Source: Solen grandis (lineage: Eukaryota; Mollusca; Bivalvia; Adapedonta; Solenidae). From it: a stretch of 64,000 bases of DNA. Both the position numbers and the translations under genes were made by a program. Shown one piece after another: positions 11,989-24,708 of this stretch. The notes beneath the pieces are model-generated. The model made no database searches, was not told the DNA's origin, and saw only the letters and a list, made by a program, of their open reading frames with translations. How positions within the stretch are numbered: the first letter of the stretch is position 1; every line of letters begins with the position of its first letter. Where the stretch lies: contig CM037777.1 in NCBI GenBank assembly GCA_021229015.1, forward strand, positions 23,172,777 through 23,236,776. Reading direction: 5' to 3'.

Positions 11989-12675
11989 CGAATTACTATT
12001 TGTTATCTAACACCAAGGAAATAGTTTCAAATAATAACTGAAAATAATGATTTAACGTGTATATTTCTCATACATTTTCAACATCATATGTAATAATGTA
12101 TCTTTTTTTTATAAAAGATAGTTGCATCAAACACATTCAAACAAATCCAGCTGTTCGAGTTCAACACTATGCATTATATAAAATACACGTGCGTGATACA
12201 TATAAGATATACGAAACCGGAAACAGCTGTTTTAAGCATAATGTCATATAATAAAATGAGATGTAATATACATTGACGACATCGCAGTGTTTTATGTACT
12301 TCATATGGTTGTGAAAACGAACTCCACCGAGGGTATATTTAACGACCGGGGAACACCCTTTGTCCACAGTCAAATGTGTAAAATATGTAAACGTATTTTT
12401 TTTCTTATCGCTTGGTTAATTTATCATTTCCACTGACTGAAACTATGTGTAGAACGGAAAACGTATAATAAAATGTGTCCTAGACTAGGGTCTTTTTACT
12501 TTTTTTTTCTTTTTTTTCTTTTACTGGATGTAGACGTCAGTATTTGTACATAAGCAATTTAACACATTGTTCATTTTAATATGTAACAACCACATTATAT
12601 GTAAATTATAACCAAAGCACTCTTCATCCTCTATCTGTTGCTTGTCATAACATTTTCTCCAAATATATTCAATAC

Positions 12676-12815
12676 TATGGTGGCTGATTTCTGCATTTCG
12701 TGTGGCGGGTTTCGGGGCGAAGTTTCGCAGCGAAATGTCGAAATCTCGGGGCGAGATTTCGGGGAAACTTCGCCCCGAAACCCGCCACACGAAATGGCAG
12801 AAATCAGCCACCATA
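12676..12815. mobile_element. foldback element with near-perfect arms
   Basis: Left arm TATGGTGGCTGATTTCTGC.. pairs with right arm ..GCAGAAATCAGCCACCATA over about 50 bp with a single 1-base indel. A smaller palindrome (CGAAATCTCGGGGCGAGATTTCG-type, split at 12,740-12,763) sits in the middle. The hexamer CAATAC flanks both sides (12,670-12,675 and 12,816-12,821), consistent with a target-site duplication. The element is much more GC-rich than its surroundings and has no coding capacity. Open frames over it on both strands are a by-product of the palindrome. Confidence 0.8.
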
Positions 12816-12962
12816 CAATACACATGTGCCATGCTATATTTACTCAAAATACATGTTTAGATGAGCACGGGCACGAGTATTTCAGCATCAACTTACCTCC
12901 TTGAGTGTCAAAGGGATATAAAGTTTAATACCAGTAACATTTTAACTGATATATACATGTAA

Positions 12963-13010
12963 ATCACCGAGTATTGAACCCACGACCTCCCGCTTTCATG
13001 GTCAGTGAAG
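12963..13010 (-). repeat. tRNA-like SINE head fragment
   Basis: Minus strand: CATGAAAGCGGGAGGTCGTGGGTTCAATAC, i.e. anticodon-arm-like sequence followed by box B-like GGGTTCAATAC. Only about 50 bp are recognisable. Confidence 0.4.
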
Positions 13011-13100
13011 TAAATTTATATGTTAAAATTTAATTCCCATGATATTGCGTTCAGTAAAACCGCTACTGTGTTGGACATACAATTTACTTTAACACATCAT

Positions 13101-13233
13101 TAGGTTGGCTGGTGGGTGTGGTATCATGCCACATGTCTACAATATGATACTAGAGTGTGGCAGCACTATATATCTGTCTCAAGTAGACATAGTCGCCAAA
13201 AGGACTGAAAAACTGTCGGTGGGACGTTTAATC
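13101..13233 (+). mobile_element. SINE family 1, 3' part only
   Basis: Shares the conserved 3' domain of family 1: GGTATCATGCCACATGTCT, GATACT..AGTGTGGCAGCAC, CTGTCTCAAGTAGACAT and ACTGTCGGTGGGACGTTTAA. The tRNA-derived head is missing, as expected of a 5'-truncated copy. Confidence 0.7.
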
Positions 13234-15219
13234 CATCATCATCGCCTTTATTGAATGAAGCGGAAACTTAAAAATGGTGGCGAGGATGATAGCGATTTTA
13301 TTTCAAGTGTCTCCGAGGAACACCTGAGTTGCTTGTTTACCGTCAGTTGCCATTATCACAAATTTTAGTCTCCACCAAATACCGTTGTTAATTGCGCACT
13401 AACTTTGAAAGAAATGTTGTTTACTTGTTTAAACACAATAGTTGGGATTTATTGTAGTATTATTACCGTATTGATTTTCAACATTTTCTACTGAATGTTG
13501 TTGTAGATCTGAATTACACGGGTCCCTTCCCGATCCGATATTTACGGTAGTACTGTTTACATTTGATTTCATTTGTATGTAGCCTCTTCGGCTATTCTGA
13601 CAAAAGAAGAATTTCTATATAAACTTACGCAAGACATAGTTGATTGGTGCGTCCCGGTGTTATCGTGCTATGTGTGTAAAACATCTGTCTGTACACCTTT
13701 TCCTGCAATAAACCAACAAGTATCGAGAGATTTAAGATAACGTTTCAGCGGGTTACCTCTTATTTGATTTTTTTTTTAATTCTCATTTATTTTTCAGAAT
13801 AATGGTAATGGAAACCCCAAATTTTATAAGATTCATGTATTAAAAAACATGATTAAAAGTATATTTGCCAAATTTTGAGGCCCCAAAAAGTCACATTTAG
13901 TGTTTTTATGCAAAAAAAAAGCAATGAAAAAATAAGTCTAATTTAAAATCAGACGTAGTGATGTATACATTTTTTTACGTTTTCGTTTGTGTGGTAATTT
14001 GAATAGAGGACCAAATCGATACTATATCAAATTTCGTCATAGTCGCCTACTATTTGTCATAGTATTATAGTAGCAGCACGTTTGTAAAATAATATCCGAC
14101 GATTTTTCACAGTGCTAGACTATTGGCCAAATAAAACTTGCCATTAAATATGTTAGTGTATCATCTGTACAACAGTACGGATGAACACTGACATATACGT
14201 AGAAATGTCGTGAGTGACTCTATCCTTTGCATAATAGAATGGACACCGAGGATTATGCAATATTACTCAAGGACTAAAAGACCGCTTCGCCTTGGAAACA
14301 TGTCGAATATCATACGTCTGTCATTATATAGAAATGATTAGGCATATTTCAGCAAACGATGTATGTTTCAGGCCCTGCATTTATTTTATCAGTAAAGAAA
14401 AAAACGAGTCAACCTACAAAATAATAATGACTTGAAATACAATAGTAGTCATTGAGTATATCTTACTGAACATCATTTATACAAGAGAGGTAGAGAGAGA
14501 AACCCCATTAAAACACGACATATTGAGATAGAAATACATTGTTTGTCAAAGAATGTGTGGTTACAAGTGCTTCAAACATCACGTACACTTAGTCACAATA
14601 ATCTATCATACACCAATTTTCTAAATACAATGAGAATCCAGATCAGTAACGTATATGATTGCAGATTCCCCCCTCTCCCGACACACTTTATAGGGGAAGT
14701 ATTAAATACATATAAGTTGTAAGAAAGAGCTGTGAAATAAATTAGATTCAACAAACTGAGACAAATCATGATACATACATATGAATAGTATTAGGAAAAG
14801 AAATAAACGCGTGTCATTGATCATAACTTCGTTAAAGAAGAAAAAGAAAACATTTGACCAAAATTGGGTTTGAGTGGAAGAGATAAGTTATCTACACGTG
14901 AGGTCAAGTTGTCTTGTCAATTTATAGGTTGTGCTGCGATATAGACCGATTAAAATATCTCCACTCAGAGCTATCACACATAGAACTTGAAAAAAAAAAA
15001 AAAAAAAAAAAAAAACGCATACACATACCAATCTGTCAATGTTATCTAAATCAAACATTGGAAACTGGTACATATGATAGTCTATCGTTTCGGAAGTTAA
15101 TAGTACCGTGAACCTTTTAAAAAGCGCCCAAACACGTATTATAATGGACAGTATTAATCCATTTCCGTTGCTTTACCTCATTGATAGTTTTATGCTACAA
15201 GATCTGTGATCGAAGGCAT
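13234..15219. other. non-coding stretch
   Basis: No supported gene. A short 37-codon open frame at 13,255-13,368 has protein-like composition (see findings) but no splice site or homology. A 24-base A tract lies at about 14,991-15,015. Confidence 0.45.
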
Positions 15220-16075
15220 ATTATTTTTACCTGTTGGTTTGTTTGTTGGTTTGTCAGCAACTTTAACATGGGCCATAACTTGAAAAATACTTGAACTTCG
15301 TTATAAACAGCTGGCGACTAGGAGAGAATAACTCTTCCTTGGCCAGGTTTTAACTCTCTCCCAGCCATTTTTTATCGGGAGCAAAACCCGTCAGCTATAT
15401 AAGATACTTTCTTGAAACTTTAAGTTTAAATAAATGGCAGCTTTGGAAGTGCAGTGACCTAAAACCATAACTCTTACCAGGATCAATTTTCGAGTTATCT
15501 CCCTTGTTATAATATTATAATGCATTTCTGTCTAGGAATTCCTCATTTACTAAATACCTGAAAACCCTTCAGATTCTGTCTTCAAACGTCATATCTAAAT
15601 TGATGACAACTTGAAAAGGTGCAATAACAAAGAACCATAATTCTACCTGACTAACCTTTAATTATCTCCCTTATTGTTTTTTATTCTTTTTTGGGGGGGG
15701 GGGGGGGGGGGGGGGGCAAACTCATAAACAATACAAGGTTAGGACTTGAATGTTAATATAAAATGATGTCACTAGAAGCAGTGCAGTAACAAGATTCATA
15801 ACTCTGCCTGGTCCACTCCCTTTATTTTTTTTATCAATTTTGTCATGTTCATAACTTGTGAATTATTGAATGTATTGGTTTGAAACTAATATAAAAAGAT
15901 AGCAAGTAGGAGAAGTGCAGTGAGAACCAAAACTCTACTTTTTATCATCTCACTTTTTATTTTATTTATTTTTTAAGAATGTTGTCCAGGGTGTTGTTTC
16001 TTTCTGGAATAGACTTGATATTTGGTATACTTACTACAATAATGAATGTCTTTAATTGACACCAATTATCTGATA
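15220..16075 (+). repeat. decayed tandem element, family E
   Basis: Four diverged copies of a block GTGCAGT.A(C)..AA.CCATAACTCT followed by TTATCTCCCTT occur near 15,450, 15,620, 15,780 and 15,915 (spacing about 135-170 bp). A G25 tract (15,693-15,717) interrupts the array. The right side has CACCCCTTGGGGTG, a perfect palindrome. A single-unit relative lies on the minus strand at 24,516-24,708. Confidence 0.5.
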
Positions 16076-17197
16076 TATCACCCCTTGGGGTGGTACCAAA
16101 GGCTGTTTGGCTCGGGCGCGGGCATCGTAATTGTTAAAATTATTATCAAAAATCCATTTTTAATAAATAATAACACGAGGTGGGTTCAGAGTATTCAGTA
16201 GTAGAAAAAGAATATTATTCTATATCATTTTTTTTTTATCTTCAAATCCTAACGGAGTTGTGTGTTGTGTGCTTAAATATTTTAAAAACTAACATTTTAT
16301 CCCGATTTTATCAGAATATTGAGTACTTGTTTATCGCCACACCTGATATGTTTGTGGGATTTAAGTTAACTTAGCTCGTGTTAACCCATCCCTTACACGG
16401 GCTCTCAACATTACAGCGTACAAACGGCTGATATATTGAATAGTGTCGCATAAGGCAGTCCAGTCAAAATACACCTTTGTCAATAGTCGGTCAGGCTATT
16501 CTTTATGATTCACGCGTTGGTTTGTATTGCAAAAGTGACATTAAAATTTGACAGTATTCAAAGACATTGTGTTAAAACGAAAATTGTGTATTCGATCGAT
16601 CTAGCCATGTACAGTAGATCGTGACGTGTCTCGTGTCATGTATAAACACGGTGGAATAAACACAGCATCGTAGTACTATTGTGTTATTTTACACATCATG
16701 CGTTATGTACAATCGAATTTGAGGTTAAAACATACAGTTACGCATTATAATAAGTTCTTTTTAACGTCTTACGAACAGCGTTTAATCATAAAACTTCAAG
16801 GAACAAACAGATAAATGGAATTCATTTTCTCTTGATACTATTTCTGTACTTTCAATTTAAAGTACTTTTCATACGCACAGCAAATAACACAGGTAAGTTA
16901 ACCGAGGATGTATACACATTATACACCAGTCTGATTGTTTATAACACCCACTATAACATGCCAGTATTTGATTTTCTCAGATAAAATCTTTACTTTTCGA
17001 TTTTGGGGTAACTAAGTGACTGCTAGTGAGGTCCCAAACATCACTGTGTCTTCATTTTTCACACAGGTTTCAGAGTTCTCACAGCACAAGTATTAGACAC
17101 CATTTGTCTATATGGACCCTATATATATATATATTATATATATATATAGCGACATTGTCCTCATAGTAAAGTTGGTATCAAAAACTTTATTCTCTAG
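16076..17197. other. non-coding stretch
   Basis: No gene recognised. ACACAG|GTAAGT at about 16,906-16,912 resembles a 5' splice site but has no open frame before it. A TA-rich palindromic microsatellite lies at 17,122-17,150. Confidence 0.45.
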
Positions 17198-17518
17198 ACC
17201 GCCACCGGTGGCCGGGTTTTTAGAGCGTCGGCTCGGGAGCGGGAAGTCGTGGGTTCGTTCCCCGGCGCGACATACCAAAGTCGTAAAAATGGTAATGTTA
17301 TAGCTCCCTTGATTGGCGTTCAGCATATAAGGGTAGTTGCAGGACTGGTTGGCCGGTGTTAGGATAATGTGACTGGGTGTGGTATTATGCCACATGTCTG
17401 CAGCGTGATACTGCAGTGTGACATATCTGTCTCAAATAGACATCGTCTCCAAATGACTGAAATACTGTCGGTGTGACGTTAAACCTACAAACAAACAAAC
17501 AAACAAACAACAAACAAA
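17198..17518 (+). mobile_element. full-length tRNA-derived SINE, family 1
   Basis: Best copy of the family in the window. The head has a box A-like GGTGGCCGGGTTTTTAGAGC and box B-like GTGGGTTCGTTCCCC (RNA polymerase III internal promoter). The body contains AGGACTGGTTGGCC, TGACTGGGTGTGGTATTATG, CCACATGTCTGCAGCG and ACTGTCGGTGTGACGTTAAA. It ends in a (CAAA)n tail of about 40 bp. No convincing target duplication was found. Confidence 0.85.
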
Positions 17519-18837
17519 CTTGTGTCTCTAAGTATTTTTGCAGTCACTTTCTAATAGTCTCTTATTGTTTTACTTAAGCTTATAAATAATTTATTGAAGT
17601 TGACATTTATTTTGAATATTTGCTTCGTGTCTCAACTATTGTCTCTTTTCAGTTTGCTGTATTTATTCATGTATTCTCATAATTTACCTCGTCCTGTCAC
17701 ACTTGAAATGTTTTTGATTTAGAATGATATAAAATTAAAGATTGGGAAAATAAAAATAGTGTGCAGGCCATAATAATAATCTGAGCACATTTTGTTAATT
17801 CATAGAGCCACTCTATCAACAATCCAATATTTTCTTTTAAAGAAGTCAATAGTCAAACATAATTCCAGGTATAATACACCCTGTGTAGATTGCATGAGCT
17901 GATATGCAAACAGGGATGATCCCCCATTTACATTATTTATAAGATGACAATAGCGTGATCAACAGGAGTGTAAAAACATAAAACACTGATATTCACCATT
18001 TACGACTAGAGCGAACCCCATATTAGTTATAATATAAACATGATTAAATTCGTAGACTTGCTTAATTCTACAAGTAGGTAAACTTTTTTGAACCTTTGTA
18101 AATATATTAAACTAGCTCACCAAAGGAGAGAAACTATGTTGCAGTTTAACCATACATATATTTTTACATAAAACTGTATATGCATTGTAAAACCTTCAAG
18201 AAGACATTTTTAATTTTATAATAGCCATACCTCCAGTGCTTTATACATAATATTGAAATACCACACATTTTCAGACTTTTTCGCATTTTTACTATTTTCT
18301 ATGTCTGTATTGTATTAACAACGTTCATCATAACATTATTATTATTATTAATATTATTATAATCATCATCTAAGTTTTACTCCATCCTCCTTTTTTGCTG
18401 TAATGGCCAGTATTAGATAAAGTAGGTATCTGTAAAAATAGAAAATACTATTTCATGTCATGTTAATCTACTTAAGTCTTAACTCTTGTTTTACCTTGTA
18501 ATAATTTATTTTCATATATGTATATGACGATGTACAGTATAAGTCGAATAAATGTATGTTCTGTTTCTGTTCTGTTCAGTTAATTTTATTCTTTTGTTTA
18601 ATTTTAATTTATTTTTGAATTTAAACTCTTTCTCTGTGTAGTAAAACAGAAGGAGTTTATTTATTTATTTTTTATTTTTTAAATATATGTAACCGACAGG
18701 AGTTCAAGTTTTTCCAATCATAAGTTTGTGCCATGTACACTATACAAGTAATTTGTACACTAATACTTTCCTATGTAGCGTCCGAGTCTCTATACTATCA
18801 TAATCTTGGTAGCATTATCAATTTCTATGTAGTTAGT
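17519..18837. other. AT-rich stretch; possible LINE 3' tail
   Basis: Mostly featureless. Near 18,527-18,580, ATGTACAGTATAAGTCGAATAAATG followed by a TTCTG-repeat tail (split motif) resembles a LINE 3' end, without any coding remnant. ATT repeats lie near 18,335-18,362. Confidence 0.3.
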
Positions 18838-20185
18838 TTTTATATACTAGTAAATGTCCCGCGAAATCGCGGAAATGTTTTTTTTTACTTTTGGGATTGG
18901 TCTGAATAGATATGAGTTATATCATGTCCCAGTGTCCAACCACAAGATAGGAATCATGGGTTTCACATAATAAACCGGCTTTGGTGGCGCTTGGCTGTGA
19001 AGCCTAGGGTTGTGGGTTCGACCCCCCCCCCCCTTATGCACTGGGATCGGGCACGGCACAAAGGTGTGTGATTTTAATTTCACAGGGGATCGAAGCATAA
19101 TAGATGCTGCATTCGAATATAATGCAGAATAATGGACTAATTAATAAAAAAAACTTTCATTTTCTGTGAACAATAATAGTTTCATTGCGACCTCCATAGC
19201 AGAAAGTAAACGAATTCTACAGGAATGACAAGCGAATTGAAATCTAAGACTTATGATATGGTGGTAACAAAATGCACTGGCCCAACTTGTGCTGTATAAT
19301 CCATTGCCGATTATTGTTGTGACAATATTTACCCTGAATCGGTATGAATGACGCTATGAGCCCTACTTAATACTGCACACATATGCCATGCTTTTCACGG
19401 TGAATACGTTCACAACATCGTGGTTTTTAACGTATGCCGGGCAACATGTCTTCCTTCCGAGGATTCCGATAAACACCCAAACCGTAAGTTAGAAAGATGT
19501 TTTGGATGACTCAAGATATTAACGATAGGTCCCATTTAGTTAAAATGGGGACACATAACCGATTTCATTGCTTTGTAACACGCTTTTAAAGTGGTGCGAG
19601 GTAGCCGAGGTTCCCCCAGAAGAGTAGACGTACTTTCGAACATACGAAAAACCCCACTATACAAAATGTTATTATTTTTAGATTTGCCCGCAATTCTGCA
19701 ATTTTACTTATATTTAACACAAAATAACATAACTATGAATGGTTTCTGATTACATGTATACCGGGGACACTCGTTTACATAGTGTTGTTACGTAACGGCG
19801 CCATACCCGACACAAAAACCAGCTCGCCCCTTTAATAATATAGGTATGGATCATGTAATACATCTGCATAAGCAGTGATCGTCCTCATTTTTCTAATCTA
19901 TTCTTTTAAACCCTGCTTTAGTGGTATGGCGAAATAAATATGCTCCAGGCAATATTCTTTCAAATTCGATCTACATGGAGTTGAATCAGTTAACACAACA
20001 CGTGGCATGCAGCAGACCCCTGAGATTTATCCATCTGAAACAGCTTGTTTAAGCTTGTTCTTTTCCCCATATTTGATATATTTGCCATAGTGTTAAACAG
20101 GATGCACTACGATTACTAGAGTACATGAATGCATAATTAACAATCATCGCCATGTGTCATATGATAAATTTATGTATGTCTGGAT
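18838..20185. repeat. unclassified repeat-like region
   Basis: Begins TATACTAGTAAATGTCCCGC then GAAATCGCGG, with a small CCGCGAAATCGCGG palindrome. Includes a tRNA-like stretch at about 18,978-19,085 with box B-type GTGGGTTCGACCCC. AATAATATAGG near 19,840 may be the far end. The unity of the region is not established. Confidence 0.25.
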
Positions 20186-20195
20186 TAAAATATGG

Positions 20196-22782
20196 TTTAT
20201 GCCCAACTGTCCACTTTTTGATATTTTTTTTCCCCAACTGTCCCACTCAATTTTTTAGCACCTTGCTGGGTGTTTTTTTGATAAGGGATTATAAATCTAT
20301 TTCAAACTACAAACATTAAAATGAATTGAAGTTGTATTATCTGATTTTGTTTCTGATTTTTTTTTTGATTTTGTATTTTAAGAGGTAAAATTTTCATGTT
20401 TTAGTTATATTGTATTATTTCTTTCTAAATTGTTTTTAAGGTCATTAATTAGGGTTACTAAATTAATTGTATTTTATAGTGTAACATGCATTCCTTTGAT
20501 CTTGGCTTTAAAGCTTATGTGAATTGATAAAGAAAAAAAATAATTTGAACTTATTAAGATAATTATCACTCTGTACTTTTTTCTTTAAATTGTGTTAATT
20601 GATTGGCCCAAACTAAAGTCCATTTATCCTGTATATTTTGGCTAAGTGATTGGATTAGAAATAAAAACAAGTCCTTTGATCTAGCAGTTTACTACTTAAG
20701 GTAAACAATTTGATTTGAAGTAATTAACTTTTTTGGTTATCAATTTATTTGTGACTTTCAAACTGTGATATCTCATTAATGAACTGAACTGTATCAGATA
20801 CAATATATTTACATTCTGATAAAAATTTGTCTTCTTTTTGATATTTAAAATTTCACTAAGTAACATCGTCTGAAATTATAAGCTAAATGGCAAATGACAA
20901 GTGAGTGTGCAGTTTGTCAAGAACCAACGTGGTGGTGATAGTCGGGTTTACAAATGGATTCAGTTTACCAGGTCAAAAAAACCGAAAAACACAAGGGTTG
21001 TACTGGGTCTGTCATGCCCGAACCTGTTCTGCTAAAATCACAAAGCTGACAACATTCCAGTTTCTGTGACAAATACCAATAATCATGCAGCCGAACACAT
21101 GGAACTGAAGCGCCATGAAATAAATCAACTCATGCGAAAGAGGGCACGCGAAGAAACCACGCCGATTCAGTCAATATATAAAGAAGTCATATCCAGTCTG
21201 AGGACAGAGAATGGGACGAAGATGCAGAACAAGTCTGCAAAGGATTCCCAACCTTCCCCTCCACCAAGTCATCTCTATACGGGGAAAAGAGGTGCATTGA
21301 GACCGGGGATCCCAAAGCCCAGGAGTGACATAGATTTGGATGGAAATGGACTGAAACGCACGCTGGTGAGCAGTTCCTACTGGTTTGATGGGCAGAGAAT
21401 GAACAACAGGATGCTGATTTTTGCTACAAAAAAAATCTCCAGCACTGGCACAGAACCCAACCATATATGGAGACGGAACATTTTATGTGTCCCCAGACAT
21501 ATTCAGCCAGGTTACAACCCCATGGATATATTGATGGACACATGTATCCGTTAGTGTTTGCCCTTCTGCCGGGAAAAAGTGAAAGGATTTACTGCAGACT
21601 TTTTCAACATCTTCAACAGAAATGCAGGGAAATAGGAATGGACTGGGGGCCAGACACACTCCCGATGACTTTGAGGCAGAACCAAGCAGGGAGGTCGCAG
21701 AGTGTTTCCAAATGTGAATGTGAAAAGGGGTTTTTTTTCATACACCAGTGTGTTTGGCGGAAAATACAGAAGTTGGCTTAGTTGGACTGTATTCTGAGAA
21801 TGAGGACTTTAAGAAACTAGGAAGAAGAGCTGCGTTCTGCCTCTTTCCCCATACAACATGTTGAAGATGTGTGGTTTGTCGCATGACGGATGCTGAAAAT
21901 GCAGAGATTCCCGTGGATGTTTCAAGGTTCACAGACTATGTCACTGAACATTGGGTTGAGGGAGACAAGGACAACTGGAACCCTTTCGAGACAGAAGGAC
22001 CAAGAACAACAAACAACTTGGAAAAGGGTGGCACAACAAAACTAAAGAAAAGTATGAGACAGTCACATCCGAACATTTACAAGTTCTTGGAAACAATACA
22101 AAGGATTGAAGCTGCCAATGCTATCAAAATTCTTCAGACAGTGCCCGGGGGAGTGAGAGAAAAGAAGAGGAGGAAATACCGACAACTTGAACAGGACTGT
22201 CTGCCCTGAAAACAAGTACATGGTGAAGAAATTTACTGTGATGGAGTATGCGATTGTGCATCGCATTTGATTCGGTTTGACGAGTAACTCTGTATAGAAC
22301 AGATCAGTAGGGGGGAATGTTCAAGTTGTTTAAATGAAATGCTTGTTTTCAAATTAAAACAAAATACAATAAATTGTACCACATCCGAATATAGCCTGTC
22401 TGACACATGAAAAAAATAATAAATATATGAAAAAATAAAAAGTTTGTTTTTTCATTTCAGAGAGAGAGAGAGAGAATACTGACAACATCCTAAAACATAA
22501 TAAGTATTAATAATACTTATTATAAATAATTTGCTAATAGCATATAACTTATTATAAATACTAATGCAATATATTAATAACCATAAATACTATTGCAAAT
22601 TGCTCTTATTTAAAATAAGGACAATAAGACAAATAATTGCACTGAAATATTCCATCCATTTAGGTAAAGACTTTAGTACTCATCCATGACAGTCTATTGT
22701 TTTCCAATTTTAAGCTGATTCCAACTGTCCCACCTTGATTTTTTGTTTTTTATTTAAAAATGGGACAGTTGGGGAAGACACC
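20196..22782 (+). mobile_element. MULE transposon with target-site duplication
   Basis: The 10-bp direct repeat TAAAATATGG flanks the element (20,186-20,195 and 22,783-22,792); 8-10 bp duplications are characteristic of Mutator-like elements. CCCAACTGTCC lies 6 bp inside the left end and its inverse GGACAGTTGGG lies near the right end. Further copies of CCAACTGTCCCA at 20,234-20,245 and 22,721-22,732 look like subterminal transposase-binding repeats. The interior holds a broken transposase gene. At about 2.6 kb the element is otherwise structurally complete. Confidence 0.85.
20930..22209 (+). pseudogene. MULE transposase with FLYWCH zinc finger, frameshifted
   Basis: In successive frames one reads: a FLYWCH-type finger (YKWIQFTR, then LYWVCHARTCSAKIT at 20,998-21,042, then NNHAAEHMELKRHEI); the MULE core PTIYGDGTFYVSPDIFSQV, whose Asp is the likely first catalytic residue (about 21,457-21,513); FALLPGKSERIYCRLFQHL (from about 21,557); DFEAEPSREVAECFQM with the likely second catalytic Asp (21,668-21,715); VWRKIQKL; GLYSENEDF; then TTNNLEKG and MRQSHPNIYKFLETIQ towards the C terminus (22,006-22,106). 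FLYWCH fingers are common DNA-binding modules of animal MULE transposases. At least four frame changes and in-frame stops (for example after TTPWIY at about 21,526) make it non-functional. The extent suggests nothing large is missing, so small indels rather than deletions killed it. Confidence 0.85.
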
Positions 22783-22792
22783 TAAAATATGG

Positions 22793-24515
22793 CCGTTAGT
22801 ACTGATGTTAGCTGTATTAGCTAGATCATAATTTCCTTCGAATATTTGAAGATTATTTATATTTACAAATACAAATTATGAATCAGTTGTAGTAAGAGAA
22901 TATATTTTAATGTCACGTACGTAACCGTAAAGTACTTTTTTCATATGTATTTGTCTTGAAGAACGGGCCCCCCCCTGAGATTTTGCTTGCCATCATTTGT
23001 CCACCCTTTCCACATTTGTAAGAGAAACTGTTAAATATAGAACACAGTATCCCCGAAGCAGGTGCAAGCATTGCCACGTGACACGTTTTTGCAACATATG
23101 GGGTCTTCTCTAGCTCCTGGTAGCGAATTTAGCAGTTAAGCTTGTGAAGAGAGCGCATGCGCGAAGAGTGAATAGATCATTCATGTAATGACAAACAAAA
23201 TATTTTAATATAGTTTTCATACTTCTAAATATAGGTCCAATACCGTAGTAACGCTATTACCTGTGATGGAAGAAACCACCCATTTTTTTTACAATCTCGG
23301 AATATTGTACTGCGTGACAATGTGTCTGTAGATGGATATTGATAAACATAAAAATTAAAAAATTAAAAAATCAAATAATATAGTCAATGACGATCAGTGT
23401 CATCAGTAAACAAACGAGGTACTACCTAAATTTAGTACTTGTGCAAAATGGTATTGCATGGGCACGCTTCTGAATACAGTGATTCAGTTAAATCGGACTG
23501 CGGTAATATGCAAATCAATAATGCCTGTTTTTAACTCACAGCTATACATAAGATCGCATGGGTCCGCTGCCAGTCTAAAAATGCATACACCTTTTTTCGT
23601 GTGTGATCAATGGCGCTGTTATGAATTGCGGCGGGATCTCAATCATACACATGCGTTTTATCTATTTCAGCCTTTGAAAACTAACCATGCGTGGTGGTGT
23701 TGTGTTCGATACACAAGTAAACTTTCGTGAACTACCTTAACTGAATACCATGTTAAAATCCATTTAAGCTTATTGGACTTTAATGCATTAAAGTAAAATA
23801 ATCACAAAAAATACTATTGACCGAAAGTTTAACATATAAGAAAAAACAATGATAAAGTTTTAATGATTTTTACCAGCTGTAACTTGTCTTGATATCTTTA
23901 TTTTGAACCACTATGCCCAGCTTGGACCGAAAAACAAAAATGACTAAAAGTACAAAAATACATTTTATATTACGAAATATGCAACTTATATAAATTCTGT
24001 ATATTATACAATATGACACATTTGTTATATATTTCTTTTTTTCTATTTTTAAACAATTAGCTTAAAGTGTAAAACTTCTGTGACATTGAGCGTCTGTCTG
24101 TAATATATTGTAAAATGGAGCCTATTTTAAATTGTGCAGCATTTTATTATCAATTATATATATGAACTCAAAATATATTGAAGTTAAAAGAGTTATGTGT
24201 CTTGTAATCTGTGCTTTCTTTGATATGTTTTGTCTGTATATGAAGTTACATGCCAGTGGGTGTAATTATCCATCCATCCAGTTAGTATCCGGAAACCAAA
24301 AAATACCCCCATTTTATGAACTTTGATCTGCGATTGTGTCTTTGACCTTTGTGTTACAAACCTGATTCTTTCGCGCGACACTCCGTCTTCTTGAATAGAT
24401 CATTGATGCCAAATGATATCAAAATGCATGACTGCAAAACACAGTAAGTGTCCGGAAACGAAAATACTCGGAGGGATGGACACACACACACACACGGACG
24501 GATGATCCGATTTTA
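22793..24515. other. non-coding stretch
   Basis: No supported gene. Open frames at 23,458-23,730 and 24,132-24,326 have no splice or homology support. A CA tract at 24,479-24,496 leads into GGACGGAT, probably the edge of the next element. Confidence 0.45.
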
Positions 24516-24708
24516 TTATGCTTTCAAAGCTATAGCTTTGGGGCATACACATAACAAAGGGCAATAACTACTTAATTATGTAAAACAGAATTATGGTTCT
24601 TGTACACTGCACTTCTCTTCATTGAGATCTTTCTGCCTATGAAGTTATTATGACGGACGGACGGACGGACAAAGCGGCAACTATATGCACTTCCTTCGAG
24701 GAGCATAA
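24516..24708 (-). mobile_element. short family E relative with ACGG repeats
   Basis: Ends TTATGCT / AGCATAA are inverted. A perfect 16-bp palindrome CAAAGCTATAGCTTTG (24,525-24,540) and a (GACG)5-like microsatellite (24,649-24,670) are the other marks. The interior on the minus strand reads GTGCAGTGTACAAGAACCATAATTCT, matching the tandem unit at 15,220-16,075 (motif split over 24,580-24,615). A pearl-like short element is inferred. Confidence 0.5.

Noticed and set aside
12521..12904. Overlapping open frames on both strands, partly identical
   Set aside because: They read the two arms of the foldback element.
12890..12905. Minus-strand splice donor GGAG|GTAAGT near 12,895
   Set aside because: The upstream minus-strand frames contain stops within 50 bases, so no coding exon can be supported.
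17198..17290. A functional tRNA gene
   Set aside because: Box A/B-like sequences are present, but no cloverleaf closes and the sequence continues into a SINE body with a CAAA tail.
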